From Sphingomonas sp. Y57 (lineage in GTDB: Bacteria > Pseudomonadota > Alphaproteobacteria > Sphingomonadales > Sphingomonadaceae): DNA of 44,083 nucleotides. The stretch is from NCBI RefSeq assembly GCF_001015195.1, contig NZ_LDES01000033.1:1-44083 (forward strand). Direction: 5' to 3'. Below the pieces are notes generated by a model that saw nothing but the letters and a program-made list of their open reading frames with translations, was not told where the DNA came from and made no database searches. A program made the position numbers and the translations under genes. Positions within the stretch are counted from its first letter, which is position 1; every line of letters starts with the position of its first letter. This document shows positions 7,974 through 16,649 of this stretch, in pieces.

Positions 7974-8609
7974 GTGCCGAACACGATCCGGGGCGAGACG
8001 CCCCTTCCGCCTTGCTCGCTCGCCGGCTGGGAGGAAGGGGCTACGCTTCAGTTCACCATCGACGCGCTCGCCGCTGCCGAAGGCGAACTTCGGCAGCCGA
8101 TCGAGGCGGCGCTGAAGCGGTCGACGCCGATAGTCGTCCGTGCCCTGCTGCGCGCGGCTCTGCGTTCACACCATGGCCACATTTCCCGCGCTGCCGCCGG
8201 CGCGCTCGTCAAGGAGATGGGCATCGACGCCGTCGGCCCGGCCCTGATTGATGCCCTGTCACTCGCCTTTCCGGCATCCTCGGGCGGCGGAAAGGCCGAA
8301 GAGGGCGAGCCATGGGATTGGCTGAAATGCTTCGAGATTTGGTGCGAGATGGGGCACCGTCCCGATGATTTCTGGGCCCAGACCCCGCGCCTGTTCGCTT
8401 GTGCGGTGCGCGCCCACTCCAATGCCGCGCAGATCCGATCCGACCAGCGCGCATGGCTTGCCTGGACGACGGCCGCACTCGGCCGGGCGAAGACGCTGCC
8501 GCCGCTCAAGCGCCTGTTGTCACGCCGGAAGCCAGTAATCCAGAAGGGCAAGGCGAAACCCTGGGAAGACCAGCTCGCCGCTTGGACGAAGATGCTGGCG
8601 AGGAAATAG
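7974..8609 (+). CDS. Putative tail assembly chaperone-like protein (two-part)
   Basis: The product has 211 residues from a GTG start. Residues about 20-103 are helical (TIDALAAAEGELRQPIEAALKRSTPIVVRALLRAALRSHH), a pattern seen in tail assembly chaperones. A Gly/Glu linker leads to a second part where MGHRPDDFWAQTPRLF resembles the 'FWxxTP' segment of Phage_TAC_6-type proteins, followed by basic helices. Position after the tail tube supports a chaperone role. A second chaperone-like gene lies at 9061-9366, so this could be the partner or a fusion of two chaperone parts. The family assignment is tentative. Confidence 0.6.
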   Translation: MPNTIRGETPLPPCSLAGWEEGATLQFTIDALAAAEGELRQPIEAALKRSTPIVVRALLRAALRSHHGHISRAAAGALVKEMGIDAVGPALIDALSLAFPASSGGGKAEEGEPWDWLKCFEIWCEMGHRPDDFWAQTPRLFACAVRAHSNAAQIRSDQRAWLAWTTAALGRAKTLPPLKRLLSRRKPVIQKGKAKPWEDQLAAWTKMLARK

Positions 8610-8611
8610 CC

Positions 8612-9064
8612 ATGGCCAAATGGAAGGTCTCCGGCTTTCGAGACATGGACGCCGCGCTCGCCTCCCTGCCCAAGGCCACCCGCCGCAACGTCGCTATCCG
8701 CGTGCTCAAGGGCGCCGCGCAGCCAATGGCTGACGACATGGAAGAGCGCGCGCCGGAGCGGACAGGCAAGTTGAAGCGCACCGTCAAGGTCTCAACGCGG
8801 CTTTCGAAAGGCGAGCGCAAGAAGACGGCGGCGAGCAAGTCCGGCGTGAATGTCTATATCGGCCCCGGCCCGTTGAAACGCGCGCGCCTGCAGGAACTAG
8901 GCACCGAACATAGCGCGCCGCAGGCCTTCGTCCGCCCTGCCTGGGATGCCGGAAAGAAGAAGGCCGTCGCCGATATTGCCGACAGCGTTGCGATCGAGAT
9001 TCGCAAGGCGCTGGGCCGCAGGGCCCGAAAGATCAACCGCGCCACGCGCAAGAGGAGTCAATGA
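8612..9064 (+). CDS. HK97 gp10-like tail completion protein
   Basis: The product has 150 residues. MAKWKVSGFRDMDAALASLPKATRRN, then RAPERTGKLKRTVKV, then RARLQELGTEHSAPQAFVRPAWD is the classical HK97 gp10 signature (RTGxLxxS, then xxExGTxxxxPxPFxRPAxD). The family acts at the head-tail joint. It normally lies before the DUF3168 and tube genes; here it sits between two chaperone-like genes, which is unusual. The ATG at 8612 was chosen because it follows the previous stop by two bases and begins the conserved region. Confidence 0.88.
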   Translation: MAKWKVSGFRDMDAALASLPKATRRNVAIRVLKGAAQPMADDMEERAPERTGKLKRTVKVSTRLSKGERKKTAASKSGVNVYIGPGPLKRARLQELGTEHSAPQAFVRPAWDAGKKKAVADIADSVAIEIRKALGRRARKINRATRKRSQ

Positions 9065-9366
9065 TGACCGATCCGACGATTCTCGAAGGGACCAACCCGC
9101 CGCTCAAGCTCGCCTTCGACTTCAATCGCATATGCGACATCGAGGAGGAGTTGGGCATCAGCGGGTTCGACATGAGCCAGGCCGTGTTGCGCAACTTCCG
9201 GACGCTCCGCTCGATCGTCCGGATCGGCCTGGCCGAGCATAATGCGGTCGAGGACGACAAGGCCGCGGGCCGCATCATCGCCGTAGTGGGCCTTGAGCCC
9301 GTCGCAAAGGCAGTCTCGAAGGCGCTTTCTGATGGCGTGAAGGCGGCCGGAGGCGCGTCGGCGTGA
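9061..9366 (+). CDS. Tail assembly chaperone (GTA gp10/TAC_11-like)
   Basis: The product has 101 residues. LKLAFDFNRICDIEEELGISGFDM, then LRNFRTLRSIVRIGLAEH, matches the Phage_TAC_11/gene-transfer-agent gp10 type. These small proteins coat the tape measure before tube assembly. The gene overlaps the gp10-like gene (ATGATGA context at 9061) and the tape measure (GTGA). I see no slippery heptamer at its end, so I do not propose the programmed frameshift known from lambda G/GT. Confidence 0.8.
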   Translation: MMTDPTILEGTNPPLKLAFDFNRICDIEEELGISGFDMSQAVLRNFRTLRSIVRIGLAEHNAVEDDKAAGRIIAVVGLEPVAKAVSKALSDGVKAAGGASA

Positions 9367-11534
9367 ACGATCTCGTCGTCGGCTCGCTGCGCGCCGAGCT
9401 TGGCTTCGACGGGGTCCTTTTCGATTCCGGCACAAAGCGAGCGCGGCAGTCGCTGGCTAAGACCGAGCGGGATTTCAACCGTTCGGGCAAGGCTATCGCG
9501 CGTAGTGGCGCGCTGATCGAGAACAGCGTTGCCGGGGTGAAGACCGCGTTCAGTGGTTTGGGCGCGGCGATCGGAATCACCAGCGTCGGCGCCACCGCGA
9601 CCGCTTTCCTGAAGCTGTCGGACGAGTCGAAGCAGATGGCGGCGCAACTCAAGCTTGCGACCGCCGGCTTCGGCTCATTCAACCAGGCGCAGGACGATGT
9701 CCGACGGATCGCGGGCGAAACGCGCAGCAGCCTTTCGGCAACGACCGCCTTGTACGGCAATTTCGCTCGCTCCTCGGCCGAGATGGGCAAGTCCCAGGCC
9801 GATGCCGCGCGCGCGACCGAGACTTTCACCAAGGCGCTCAAGCTTGGTGGCGCAAGCGCCGCCGAGGCGCAGTCGGCGACCTTGCAATTCGGGCAGGCCC
9901 TGGCGTCCGGCGTTCTTCGGGGCGACGAATTCAACAGCGTCATGGAGGCAAGCCCCCGGCTGGCACGACTGCTCGCGCAGAGCCTCAATGTTCCGATCGG
10001 ATCGCTGCGGCAGATGGCCGCCGATGGCAAGCTGACGGCCGACAAGCTCTATACGGCGTTGACCGATCGCAAATTCACCGCCGGGATAGATCGGGAGTTC
10101 CGCCAGCTCCCGGTCACCTTCGACGAGGCGCTGACGCAGCTGCACAATGCCGCGATCATCACCTTCGGCGCGTTCGACCGCGGCGGCGAATTCTCCTCGA
10201 TGTTCGCCAATTTCGTACTCGACGGGTCGACGGGCTTCGGCAAGCTCGAAAAGCGCGCCGAGGATTTTGGCATAGAGGTTCGCGCCGACCTGGCCGGCCT
10301 CGGCGCCGCATTCGAGCCGATGGTTGAGGCCGGGAAGAAGGCTTTCGACGAATTGACCGGTTCCTCCGAGGGGTTCGGTTACAGCTTTCGCCGCGATTAT
10401 GAGCAGTGGCTGAAAGACTTCGACGACATCGCCAACAAGCTGGCATGGCTGCGCGAGCATGATGTCTTCGGCAACCGCATCAAGCCGGCGTCCGCTCCGT
10501 CAAACGCCTTCGGACGCTATGACGCCAAGCGCCAGGAAACCGAGGCATCCCGCCGCGCCGCGATCGAGGGGCAGAAGCTGCAGGACAATTGGGGCTTCAA
10601 GCCCGGCGCGGTCACGATGGACGACCTGTCCCTTGGGAGCAAATATCGCCTCCCGGCGCCAACTTCTGGCGGTGGCGGCAGCGGAACCAAGAAGAAGGGG
10701 AGCGCAGCCGACCGGCTGGCCCAATCGATGGGCTACAAGGACAATGCCGAGTATCGCACGGCGATCGAGAAGGCGGCCGAAGCGTTGCGCGATCCGTTTG
10801 AGAGCCTGCACCAGCAGAGCGGCGATTTCGACAAGTATCTCCGTAACATCAAGATCAATGTGGAGGAGATCGGCGAGGTAGTGCCGCTGACCTTCGATCC
10901 ATTCCAGCAGTACCTGATGGATTTGGCAATCGAAGCGCTTCACACCGGAGATACCATCAAGACCTCGCTCACCGGCGCAATGGATTCGCTCGGCGATGGT
11001 CTCGCTGACGTCATCACCGGCGCACGATCCATGGGAGATGTGTTCAAACAGGTTATCGGCCAGATCATCGCCGACCTGGCGCGGATGCAAATCCGCAGGA
11101 GCATCATCGGCCCGCTATCGCAGATGCTGTTCGGGGGGCTCGGCGGCGGCGGGTTCACTGGCCCCGCGATCGATACCGCTGGCATCCAAGCGTCGATCGG
11201 AACGACGACGCTCCAGCCCTTCAAGCTGGGCGAGGGCATGCCGGGTTTCGCGACGGGCGGCAGTTTTACGGTCGGCGGCATGGCCGGCGTCGATAAGAAC
11301 GTCGTCAGCTTTCGCGCCACCAAGGGCGAGATCGTCGACATTCGCAAGCCCGGCAGTGATCGCGGTCCCGGCGGTGACAGCTACCATTTCGAGGGCAACC
11401 TGATGACGCCGGAGTTCTGGGCGATGATCAACCGTGGCGACATGGTCGCCGCGCAGCGTGGCGCGGCCGGCGGTAGCGCCATGGCGCAGACGGAACTGCG
11501 GCGTCGCGGACGCCAGCGATTGGGGCGAAGCTGA
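9363..11534 (+). CDS. Tail tape measure protein
   Basis: The product has 723 residues from a GTG start overlapping the chaperone stop. The N-terminal 270 residues show the tape-measure N-terminal domain: KLSDESKQMAAQLKLATAGFGSFNQAQDDVRRIAGETRSS, then LQFGQALASGVLRGDEFNSVMEASPRLARLLAQSLNVP. The C-terminus has the usual GDGLADVITGARSMGDVFKQVIGQIIADLARMQIRR region and a glycine-rich end. Its length sets tail length; at about 0.15 nm per residue that would be roughly 110 nm, a siphovirus-like tail (estimate only). Confidence 0.95.
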   Translation: MNDLVVGSLRAELGFDGVLFDSGTKRARQSLAKTERDFNRSGKAIARSGALIENSVAGVKTAFSGLGAAIGITSVGATATAFLKLSDESKQMAAQLKLATAGFGSFNQAQDDVRRIAGETRSSLSATTALYGNFARSSAEMGKSQADAARATETFTKALKLGGASAAEAQSATLQFGQALASGVLRGDEFNSVMEASPRLARLLAQSLNVPIGSLRQMAADGKLTADKLYTALTDRKFTAGIDREFRQLPVTFDEALTQLHNAAIITFGAFDRGGEFSSMFANFVLDGSTGFGKLEKRAEDFGIEVRADLAGLGAAFEPMVEAGKKAFDELTGSSEGFGYSFRRDYEQWLKDFDDIANKLAWLREHDVFGNRIKPASAPSNAFGRYDAKRQETEASRRAAIEGQKLQDNWGFKPGAVTMDDLSLGSKYRLPAPTSGGGGSGTKKKGSAADRLAQSMGYKDNAEYRTAIEKAAEALRDPFESLHQQSGDFDKYLRNIKINVEEIGEVVPLTFDPFQQYLMDLAIEALHTGDTIKTSLTGAMDSLGDGLADVITGARSMGDVFKQVIGQIIADLARMQIRRSIIGPLSQMLFGGLGGGGFTGPAIDTAGIQASIGTTTLQPFKLGEGMPGFATGGSFTVGGMAGVDKNVVSFRATKGEIVDIRKPGSDRGPGGDSYHFEGNLMTPEFWAMINRGDMVAAQRGAAGGSAMAQTELRRRGRQRLGRS

Positions 11535-12127
11535 TGGCGATTCTCATCCCCGCCTATCCCGGCCCCGCGAGCGCGGTCCCCGGCTATCTCGACTGGGGCG
11601 GCGTGATCAGCTCGCCGCTCGGTGGCGTCGACCAGAAGCTGAACCGCCTCGGCGACCGCTTCACGATCGACGTCACCATGAACACGATGCCGACGGCCGA
11701 GGACGCAACCGCGTGGGTCGCGGCGCTGATCCAGGCTCAGAAGGACGGCGGCATCTTCCCCTGGCCGCAGGCGATCAGCGTGAACGGCAGCGGCGACGCT
11801 GTCATCGACGGGCCGGGACAGGCTGGGACGACGCTCAAGCTCCGGGGACTGTCGAGCGGGCGGACGTTCCTGCGCGGGCAGTTCATCTCAGTCGTCCACG
11901 GCGGCCGGCGCTATTTGCACATCATCGCCGCAGCCGGCGTCGCGAACGGCTCGGGCAAGGTGTCGCTGCTGGTCGAGCCGATGCTGCGCGTCGCCTATTC
12001 CGACGGCGCCGTCGTCGAGATCGACGAGCCGAAGATCGAGGGTTTCCTTGAAGGCAATCGCCGCGACTGGACGATCGATGTCGCGATGAACATCGGCCTC
12101 CAGTTCCGGATCACGGAGGCGGAATGA
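11534..12127 (+). CDS. Putative distal tail protein
   Basis: The product has 197 residues. It is beta-rich, with two similar strands near each end (DRFTIDVTMNTMP and RDWTIDVAMNIGLQF), a pattern seen in distal-tail or minor tail proteins that join the tube to the hub. It lies directly after the tape measure (TGATG overlap) and overlaps the next gene by ATGA. I cannot assign a named family from the sequence alone. Confidence 0.65.
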   Translation: MAILIPAYPGPASAVPGYLDWGGVISSPLGGVDQKLNRLGDRFTIDVTMNTMPTAEDATAWVAALIQAQKDGGIFPWPQAISVNGSGDAVIDGPGQAGTTLKLRGLSSGRTFLRGQFISVVHGGRRYLHIIAAAGVANGSGKVSLLVEPMLRVAYSDGAVVEIDEPKIEGFLEGNRRDWTIDVAMNIGLQFRITEAE

Positions 12128-12783
12128 CCAGCCTGACCGTCCAACTCGACGCGGCGCTGAGCAGCCCCGCCCCGACCATCTTCGGCGCGATCTCGATCGA
12201 CCTGCCCGGGCGGCAGATCAACCTGCTCGACGGGGCCGCGAGCCTGACCTTCAACGGTCGCAACTATACCGGGCGCGATCCGGTCTACGGGACGCTCTCG
12301 GCGATATCGAACCTGACCGACGGCATGGGGAACGAGGCGCCACGGCTGTCGATCACGCTGCTACCGGCGAGCGATGCCGCCGCCGCCGACCTGGCCGGGC
12401 CCGACATGCAGGGCTCCATCGTCACCATCTATTTCGGTGCGGTCGAGCGGACGACCGGCCAGGTCGTGCCGAACCCGCATCTCCTGTTCGTCGGCGAACT
12501 GGACGTGCCGTTCCTGACGGCCGGCGAGAATATGCGCGAGCTCGAATATGAGGTCGCGTCGATCTTCGAGCGCTTCTTCGCCGACGACGAAGGCGCGCGG
12601 CTGTCGGACGGGTTTCATCAATCCATCTGGCCGGGCGAGAAGGGCTTCGCCTTCCAGACCGGCGTCCCGCAGGGCGTTTATTGGGGCGTGGAAGCCCCGC
12701 CGCGCCCGGTCACCAACACCGGCCTCGGATTCGGCGGCATCGGCGGCGTGTTCGGGGGTGATATGTGGCTGCTGAACCAATGA
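12124..12783 (+). CDS. Putative tail hub protein
   Basis: The product has 219 residues. The N-terminal part (VQLDAALSSPAPTIFGAISIDLPG...LTFNGRNYTGRDPVYGTLSAI) resembles hub proteins of the DUF2163/gpL type, with a later region on a GEL...NMRELEYEVASIFERFF pattern. It carries no obvious cysteine cluster for an iron-sulphur site. It lies between the distal tail gene and the NlpC/P60-like gene, as hub genes do in lambda-like and GTA-like tails. Role is inferred mainly from position. Confidence 0.6.
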   Translation: MTSLTVQLDAALSSPAPTIFGAISIDLPGRQINLLDGAASLTFNGRNYTGRDPVYGTLSAISNLTDGMGNEAPRLSITLLPASDAAAADLAGPDMQGSIVTIYFGAVERTTGQVVPNPHLLFVGELDVPFLTAGENMRELEYEVASIFERFFADDEGARLSDGFHQSIWPGEKGFAFQTGVPQGVYWGVEAPPRPVTNTGLGFGGIGGVFGGDMWLLNQ

Positions 12784-13223
12784 CGATCGAGACGCCCGAG
12801 GCGGAGCTGCGGCGGCTGGCGGCGCAGGCGACGCTCGACGAGTTCAAGGACAAGCCGTTCCGGCTGGGCGATCGCGATTGCGTGCGGATGGCCGCTGCGC
12901 ACCTCCGCCGGCTCGGCTATAAGGTGAAGCTGCCGCCGAAGGGCGCCTATCGCACCGTGCGGACGGCTCGCAAGGCACTGGCCGATCGGGGCTTCGCGGA
13001 CCTCTGCGCGGCCGTCGACGCCCACGGTCTGGAGCGCATCCCGCCGGCGGCGGCCGTCGTCGGCGACATCATCGCCTGCCCGGGCGCTGAAGAGTTCGGA
13101 CCGGCGCTGCACGTTGCGCTCGGGAACGGCCGCACCGTTGGCTACCATGAGGACTTGATCGGCGCGGGCGTGCTTCAGCCGATCGAATATGTCGCGGCAT
13201 GGCGGGCTACGCCGATCACTTAG
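12780..13223 (+). CDS. NlpC/P60-like tail protein (DUF6950-like)
   Basis: The product has 147 residues. GDRDCVRMAAAHLRRLGYKV provides a cysteine in a helix, and GDIIACPG...LHVALGNGRTVGYHED provides a histidine in a beta strand. This is the circularly arranged Cys/His layout of papain-like tail hydrolases (lambda gpK-type position). It probably cuts peptidoglycan or processes tail components. The ATG at 12780 overlaps the previous stop (ATGA); a GTG at 12765 in frame would give five extra residues and is less likely. The 3' end overlaps a convergent gene by 8 bases. Confidence 0.75.
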   Translation: MTIETPEAELRRLAAQATLDEFKDKPFRLGDRDCVRMAAAHLRRLGYKVKLPPKGAYRTVRTARKALADRGFADLCAAVDAHGLERIPPAAAVVGDIIACPGAEEFGPALHVALGNGRTVGYHEDLIGAGVLQPIEYVAAWRATPIT

Positions 13224-13500
13224 GGCAGTCTAGTTTGCCCATCGTGATACCCCCCTGGTTCGGCATTTCATCGACCAGACGGCAACCTGTTACCTGCTCG
13301 GCAGCGCGGCGTTGCCTGTCCCGTTCTTCCACTGTGTAGGTAACGAGCAGCGATTTTCGCGCGACGATTGCGACGCCCTCTCTCACAGTGACGCGATAGC
13401 GCGCGCCGTCGACGACGACATGCTGCGTCACGCTTTTGGCATAGCCGGCGGTCGCCCAGAGCGCCGCGATGGGCAGCAATATCGCAATCTGTTTCCGCAT
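13216..13500 (-). CDS. Small exported protein encoded antisense in tail operon (moron-like)
   Basis: The product has 94 residues and runs against all surrounding tail genes. The N-terminus MRKQIAILLPIAALWATAGYAKS is a clear signal peptide with an A-x-A-like cut near residue 22. The mature part (VTQHVVVDGARYRVTVREGVAIVARKS) is beta-rich with a two-cysteine C-terminus (GCRLVDE...KLDCPK), which may form a disulphide in the periplasm. I took the ATG at 13500 because it begins the signal peptide; a longer frame upstream is arginine-rich and unlikely. An independently expressed exported protein in a prophage suggests a lysogeny or exclusion role; that is inference. Confidence 0.75.
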   Translation of the reverse strand: MRKQIAILLPIAALWATAGYAKSVTQHVVVDGARYRVTVREGVAIVARKSLLVTYTVEERDRQRRAAEQVTGCRLVDEMPNQGGITMGKLDCPK

Positions 13501-13576
13501 GCTCGGCCTCACTTCGGCGGCCTTCCTGCCACGATTTTTGCGCGCCGAACAGCCCACCCACCCGGAGCCGCCATAG

Positions 13577-16500
13577 ATGAAAACCCTCCGCACGGCTGCG
13601 ATGGTTGTTGGCGCGGTGGCCCTGGTCGCCACCGGGGTCGGCGCAGGGCTCGCACTGGCGGCGGGCACTACCATTTCTGCCGCCATGAGCGCGACCTTCG
13701 TCGCGGGCTTCTCGCTCGCGACGATCGCTACCGTAGCAAGCGTCGCGTCTGCTGCTCTTTCGCTCGCTGCGGCTGCTGCCTATAAGCGCCCGCCGCTGAC
13801 CGGCTCGCCGACGACCTTCAACTCGGACCCGAGCGCGGGAATCCCCTATCTGATGGGCCGGACGTGGAATGCCGGCAACATCGTCTATTGGGACACGACC
13901 GACACCAGCGCCAAGGGCGACAACGACCGCCAGACCTTCGTGGTCATCATCTCGGGCGCCGGGCCGATCCAGGAGATCGAAGCTTTCAAGTCCGACCAGG
14001 TCGTCGTGCCGTTCGATGCCGGCGGCGCCGCGCTCGGCTTCTACAACGACTTCATGTGGCAGAAGACCCAGCTCGGCCAGACGCCCGAGCCGGCCTCCCT
14101 GACCATCCCGGCGGACCCGGTGCCGGTTCCCGGCTGGACGGCCGCGCACAAGCTATCCGGCTATGCCGCGGCGATGTGGCGGCTGCGCTTCGACACGAAG
14201 GGCAAGAAGTACCAGAACGGCACGCCCAAGCCCGGCTGGGTAGCGAAGGGCGTCAAGGTCTACGACCCGCGCCTCGACAGCACCTATCCCGGCGGGTCTG
14301 GCCCCTGCCGCGCGCTCGACGAATCAACTTATGTCTATTCGGAGAACCCGTTCCTCCATGGCCTGACCTGGTGTCTCGGCCGCTGGCAGAACGGCATTCG
14401 CATCCTCGGCATCGGCGCACTGCTCGCGATGATCGACGTCCCCGCCTTCGTCGAGGGCGCCAACGTCGCCGACCTCAACGGCTGGAAGATTGGCGGCGTC
14501 GCCTATTCGACCGACAACAAGTACGAGACGCTGGTCAGCATGTTGCAGGCCGGATGCGGCGAGCCGATGCCGCTCGGCGCCAAGATCAGTTGCTTCGTCA
14601 ACTCGCCGAAGGTGTCGCTCGACACCATCACCATCAAGGACCTGTCGGGCCCGGCGAAGGTCCAGGCGACGCAGGCGCGCCGCGACCGCATCAACGGCAT
14701 CATCCCGCGCTATCGCAGCGAGGCGCATAATTGGGAGGTGATCTCGGCCGCCCCGGTGCGCGTGCCCGAGCATGTCGCGTTCGACGGTGGCGAGCGGACC
14801 AAGGAGGCCGATTACGTTTTCGTCCAGGACCTGAAGCAGGTCGCGACGCTGGCGCGCTACGGCATCGAGAATAGCCGCGAGTTCGGCCCGATCGACTTGC
14901 CGCTGCGCCCACGCTGGATCGGCTACAAGCCGGGCGACGCGGTCACCGTCACGATTCCCGAAGTCGGGCTCAACGCGCAGAAGATCCTTTTCACCAACCG
15001 CGACATTGACCCGGCGACCGGATGCCCGCGCTTCTCGGCCCGATCGGAGACCGACGACAAGCACCCCTTCGCGCTGGGCCAGACGACGACCGCGCCGCCG
15101 ACGCCCGGCGTCACCGGCCCGCCGATCAACCCGGTTCCCGGTCCCGGCGTCTGGGTGATCTCGGCGACGTCGCTGACCGACGGGTCGACCACGCTCCCCG
15201 CGCTGGTGATCGACGGCGAGATCGACAGCAGCAGCTCGGACGCGATCGTCTTCGAGTATCGCGAATGGTTCTCCGGGATCGCCGACGACGCCGGCTGGAT
15301 CGGCGCCGGCATCGAGCCGCCAGAGACGACGCAGAAGATCATCCCCGGCGTGCTGCCGGCGACGAGCTACCAGGCGGCGGTCCGCTACCGGCGCCAGGGC
15401 GTGATCGGCAACCGGCTGGTGCTGGGCCCGATCACCACGCCGCTGTTCGAACTGGAGGCGATCGCCAACATCGTCGCCGACGGCATCCTCGACCGGAGCG
15501 AAAAGCCGCGCATCGTCCAGGACTATACCGTCATCATCGCCGAGCAGGCGGGCATCGACGCGCGCGCCGCAGCGCAGGGCGTGACGACGCAGAAGGCGAC
15601 CTATGACAACGCCATCCTGGCGCTGACGGCCTATCTCAACAGCCTGTCGCCCGACTTCGACGACTATACGACCGACACCGCGATCGACCGGGCGACCTTC
15701 ATCGCCAAGTTCCGCGACGTCTATGTCGCGCGGCAGGCGGTGCTGAACGAGATCGCGAAGATCGCCTATGACCAGGCCGTCAACGCTATTGCCGCGGCGG
15801 CGAACGCCCAGGACACGGCCGACGGCAAGATCGACACCTTCTATCAGACCACGCCGCCGGCGAGCGCCAGCGAAGGCGATCTCTGGTTCGACATCGACGA
15901 TGCGAACAAGCTGTACACCTATCGGAGCGGCGTCTGGACGCTCACCGCCGACACCCGCGTCGCCGCGGCGGTCACGGCGGCGGCCGGCGCGCAGGCGACG
16001 GCGGACGGCAAGGTCACGACATATTATTCGACGTCGACCCCGACCGCGACCGCGCTCGGCGATCTCTGGTACAACAGCTCGACCAACCAGTTGCGCCGCT
16101 GGAGCGGCTCGTCCTGGGTCCAGGTGGCAACGATCGGCGCGGATTGGGCGACCAACCTCGCCAACATCCCGACCGAGGTGACCGACGGCCGCATCGGGGA
16201 CGGTCTCAATCCCGACGGCACCATCAAGCCGATGCGTGTCGGCACGACGGCGATGATCGACAACAGCGTGTCGAAGACGTTCGGCGTGACCTCCGCCGGC
16301 ACGCTGACCGGGTCGGGCTCATACGCCTGGCAGGATGCGCTCAGCTACACGATCCTGATGGATGAGCCGGGGCAGATATTGCTCTGGGCCGATATCCAGC
16401 AGGCTTATGCGAGCGGCGCCCTGCCGATGTCGTGGCAGATCCGCTTCACCCTCGACGGGAGCCAGGTCGGAACGCCCAAGGGCGGCGCGGGCTGGGGCAC

Positions 16501-16639
16501 CGACTCCGGCAGCATCCAGCGCATCACCAACTCGCTCAGCGCCGGCACGCACACGGTCAAGCTGCAGTGGCGCGCGAACACCACCGACCTGAGCCTCTCC
16601 GACGCCGCGATGTTCGGGATGGGCCGATTCAACAAGTGA
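13577..16639 (+). CDS. Tail tip / host specificity protein (gpJ-like)
   Basis: The product has 1,020 residues. Residues 7-70 are strongly hydrophobic and Ala/Gly-rich, followed by YKRPPLTGSPTTFNSDPSAGIPYLMGRTWNAGNIVYWDT, as in many alphaproteobacterial tail-tip proteins. The middle includes the hub-like segment FGPIDLPLRPRWIGYKPGDAVTVTIPEVGL, then a proline-rich hinge and a fibronectin-like region. Near the C-terminus two related units (NAQDTADGKIDTFYQTTPPA...GDLWFD and GAQATADGKVTTYYSTSTPTA...GDLWYN) are tandem repeats typical of tail-tip stalks. It would contact the cell envelope at infection. Confidence 0.88.
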   Translation: MKTLRTAAMVVGAVALVATGVGAGLALAAGTTISAAMSATFVAGFSLATIATVASVASAALSLAAAAAYKRPPLTGSPTTFNSDPSAGIPYLMGRTWNAGNIVYWDTTDTSAKGDNDRQTFVVIISGAGPIQEIEAFKSDQVVVPFDAGGAALGFYNDFMWQKTQLGQTPEPASLTIPADPVPVPGWTAAHKLSGYAAAMWRLRFDTKGKKYQNGTPKPGWVAKGVKVYDPRLDSTYPGGSGPCRALDESTYVYSENPFLHGLTWCLGRWQNGIRILGIGALLAMIDVPAFVEGANVADLNGWKIGGVAYSTDNKYETLVSMLQAGCGEPMPLGAKISCFVNSPKVSLDTITIKDLSGPAKVQATQARRDRINGIIPRYRSEAHNWEVISAAPVRVPEHVAFDGGERTKEADYVFVQDLKQVATLARYGIENSREFGPIDLPLRPRWIGYKPGDAVTVTIPEVGLNAQKILFTNRDIDPATGCPRFSARSETDDKHPFALGQTTTAPPTPGVTGPPINPVPGPGVWVISATSLTDGSTTLPALVIDGEIDSSSSDAIVFEYREWFSGIADDAGWIGAGIEPPETTQKIIPGVLPATSYQAAVRYRRQGVIGNRLVLGPITTPLFELEAIANIVADGILDRSEKPRIVQDYTVIIAEQAGIDARAAAQGVTTQKATYDNAILALTAYLNSLSPDFDDYTTDTAIDRATFIAKFRDVYVARQAVLNEIAKIAYDQAVNAIAAAANAQDTADGKIDTFYQTTPPASASEGDLWFDIDDANKLYTYRSGVWTLTADTRVAAAVTAAAGAQATADGKVTTYYSTSTPTATALGDLWYNSSTNQLRRWSGSSWVQVATIGADWATNLANIPTEVTDGRIGDGLNPDGTIKPMRVGTTAMIDNSVSKTFGVTSAGTLTGSGSYAWQDALSYTILMDEPGQILLWADIQQAYASGALPMSWQIRFTLDGSQVGTPKGGAGWGTDSGSIQRITNSLSAGTHTVKLQWRANTTDLSLSDAAMFGMGRFNK

Positions 16640-16649
16640 GGGCTGACCA

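Noticed and set aside
9340-9366. Programmed frameshift linking chaperone and tape measure region
   Set aside because: No slippery heptamer is seen at the junction; a GTGA overlap explains the arrangement.
13312-13785. Plus-strand 157-codon frame over the antisense signal-peptide gene
   Set aside because: The minus-strand frame has a clear signal peptide and ends cleanly; the plus frame has no motif and overlaps the tail-tip start.
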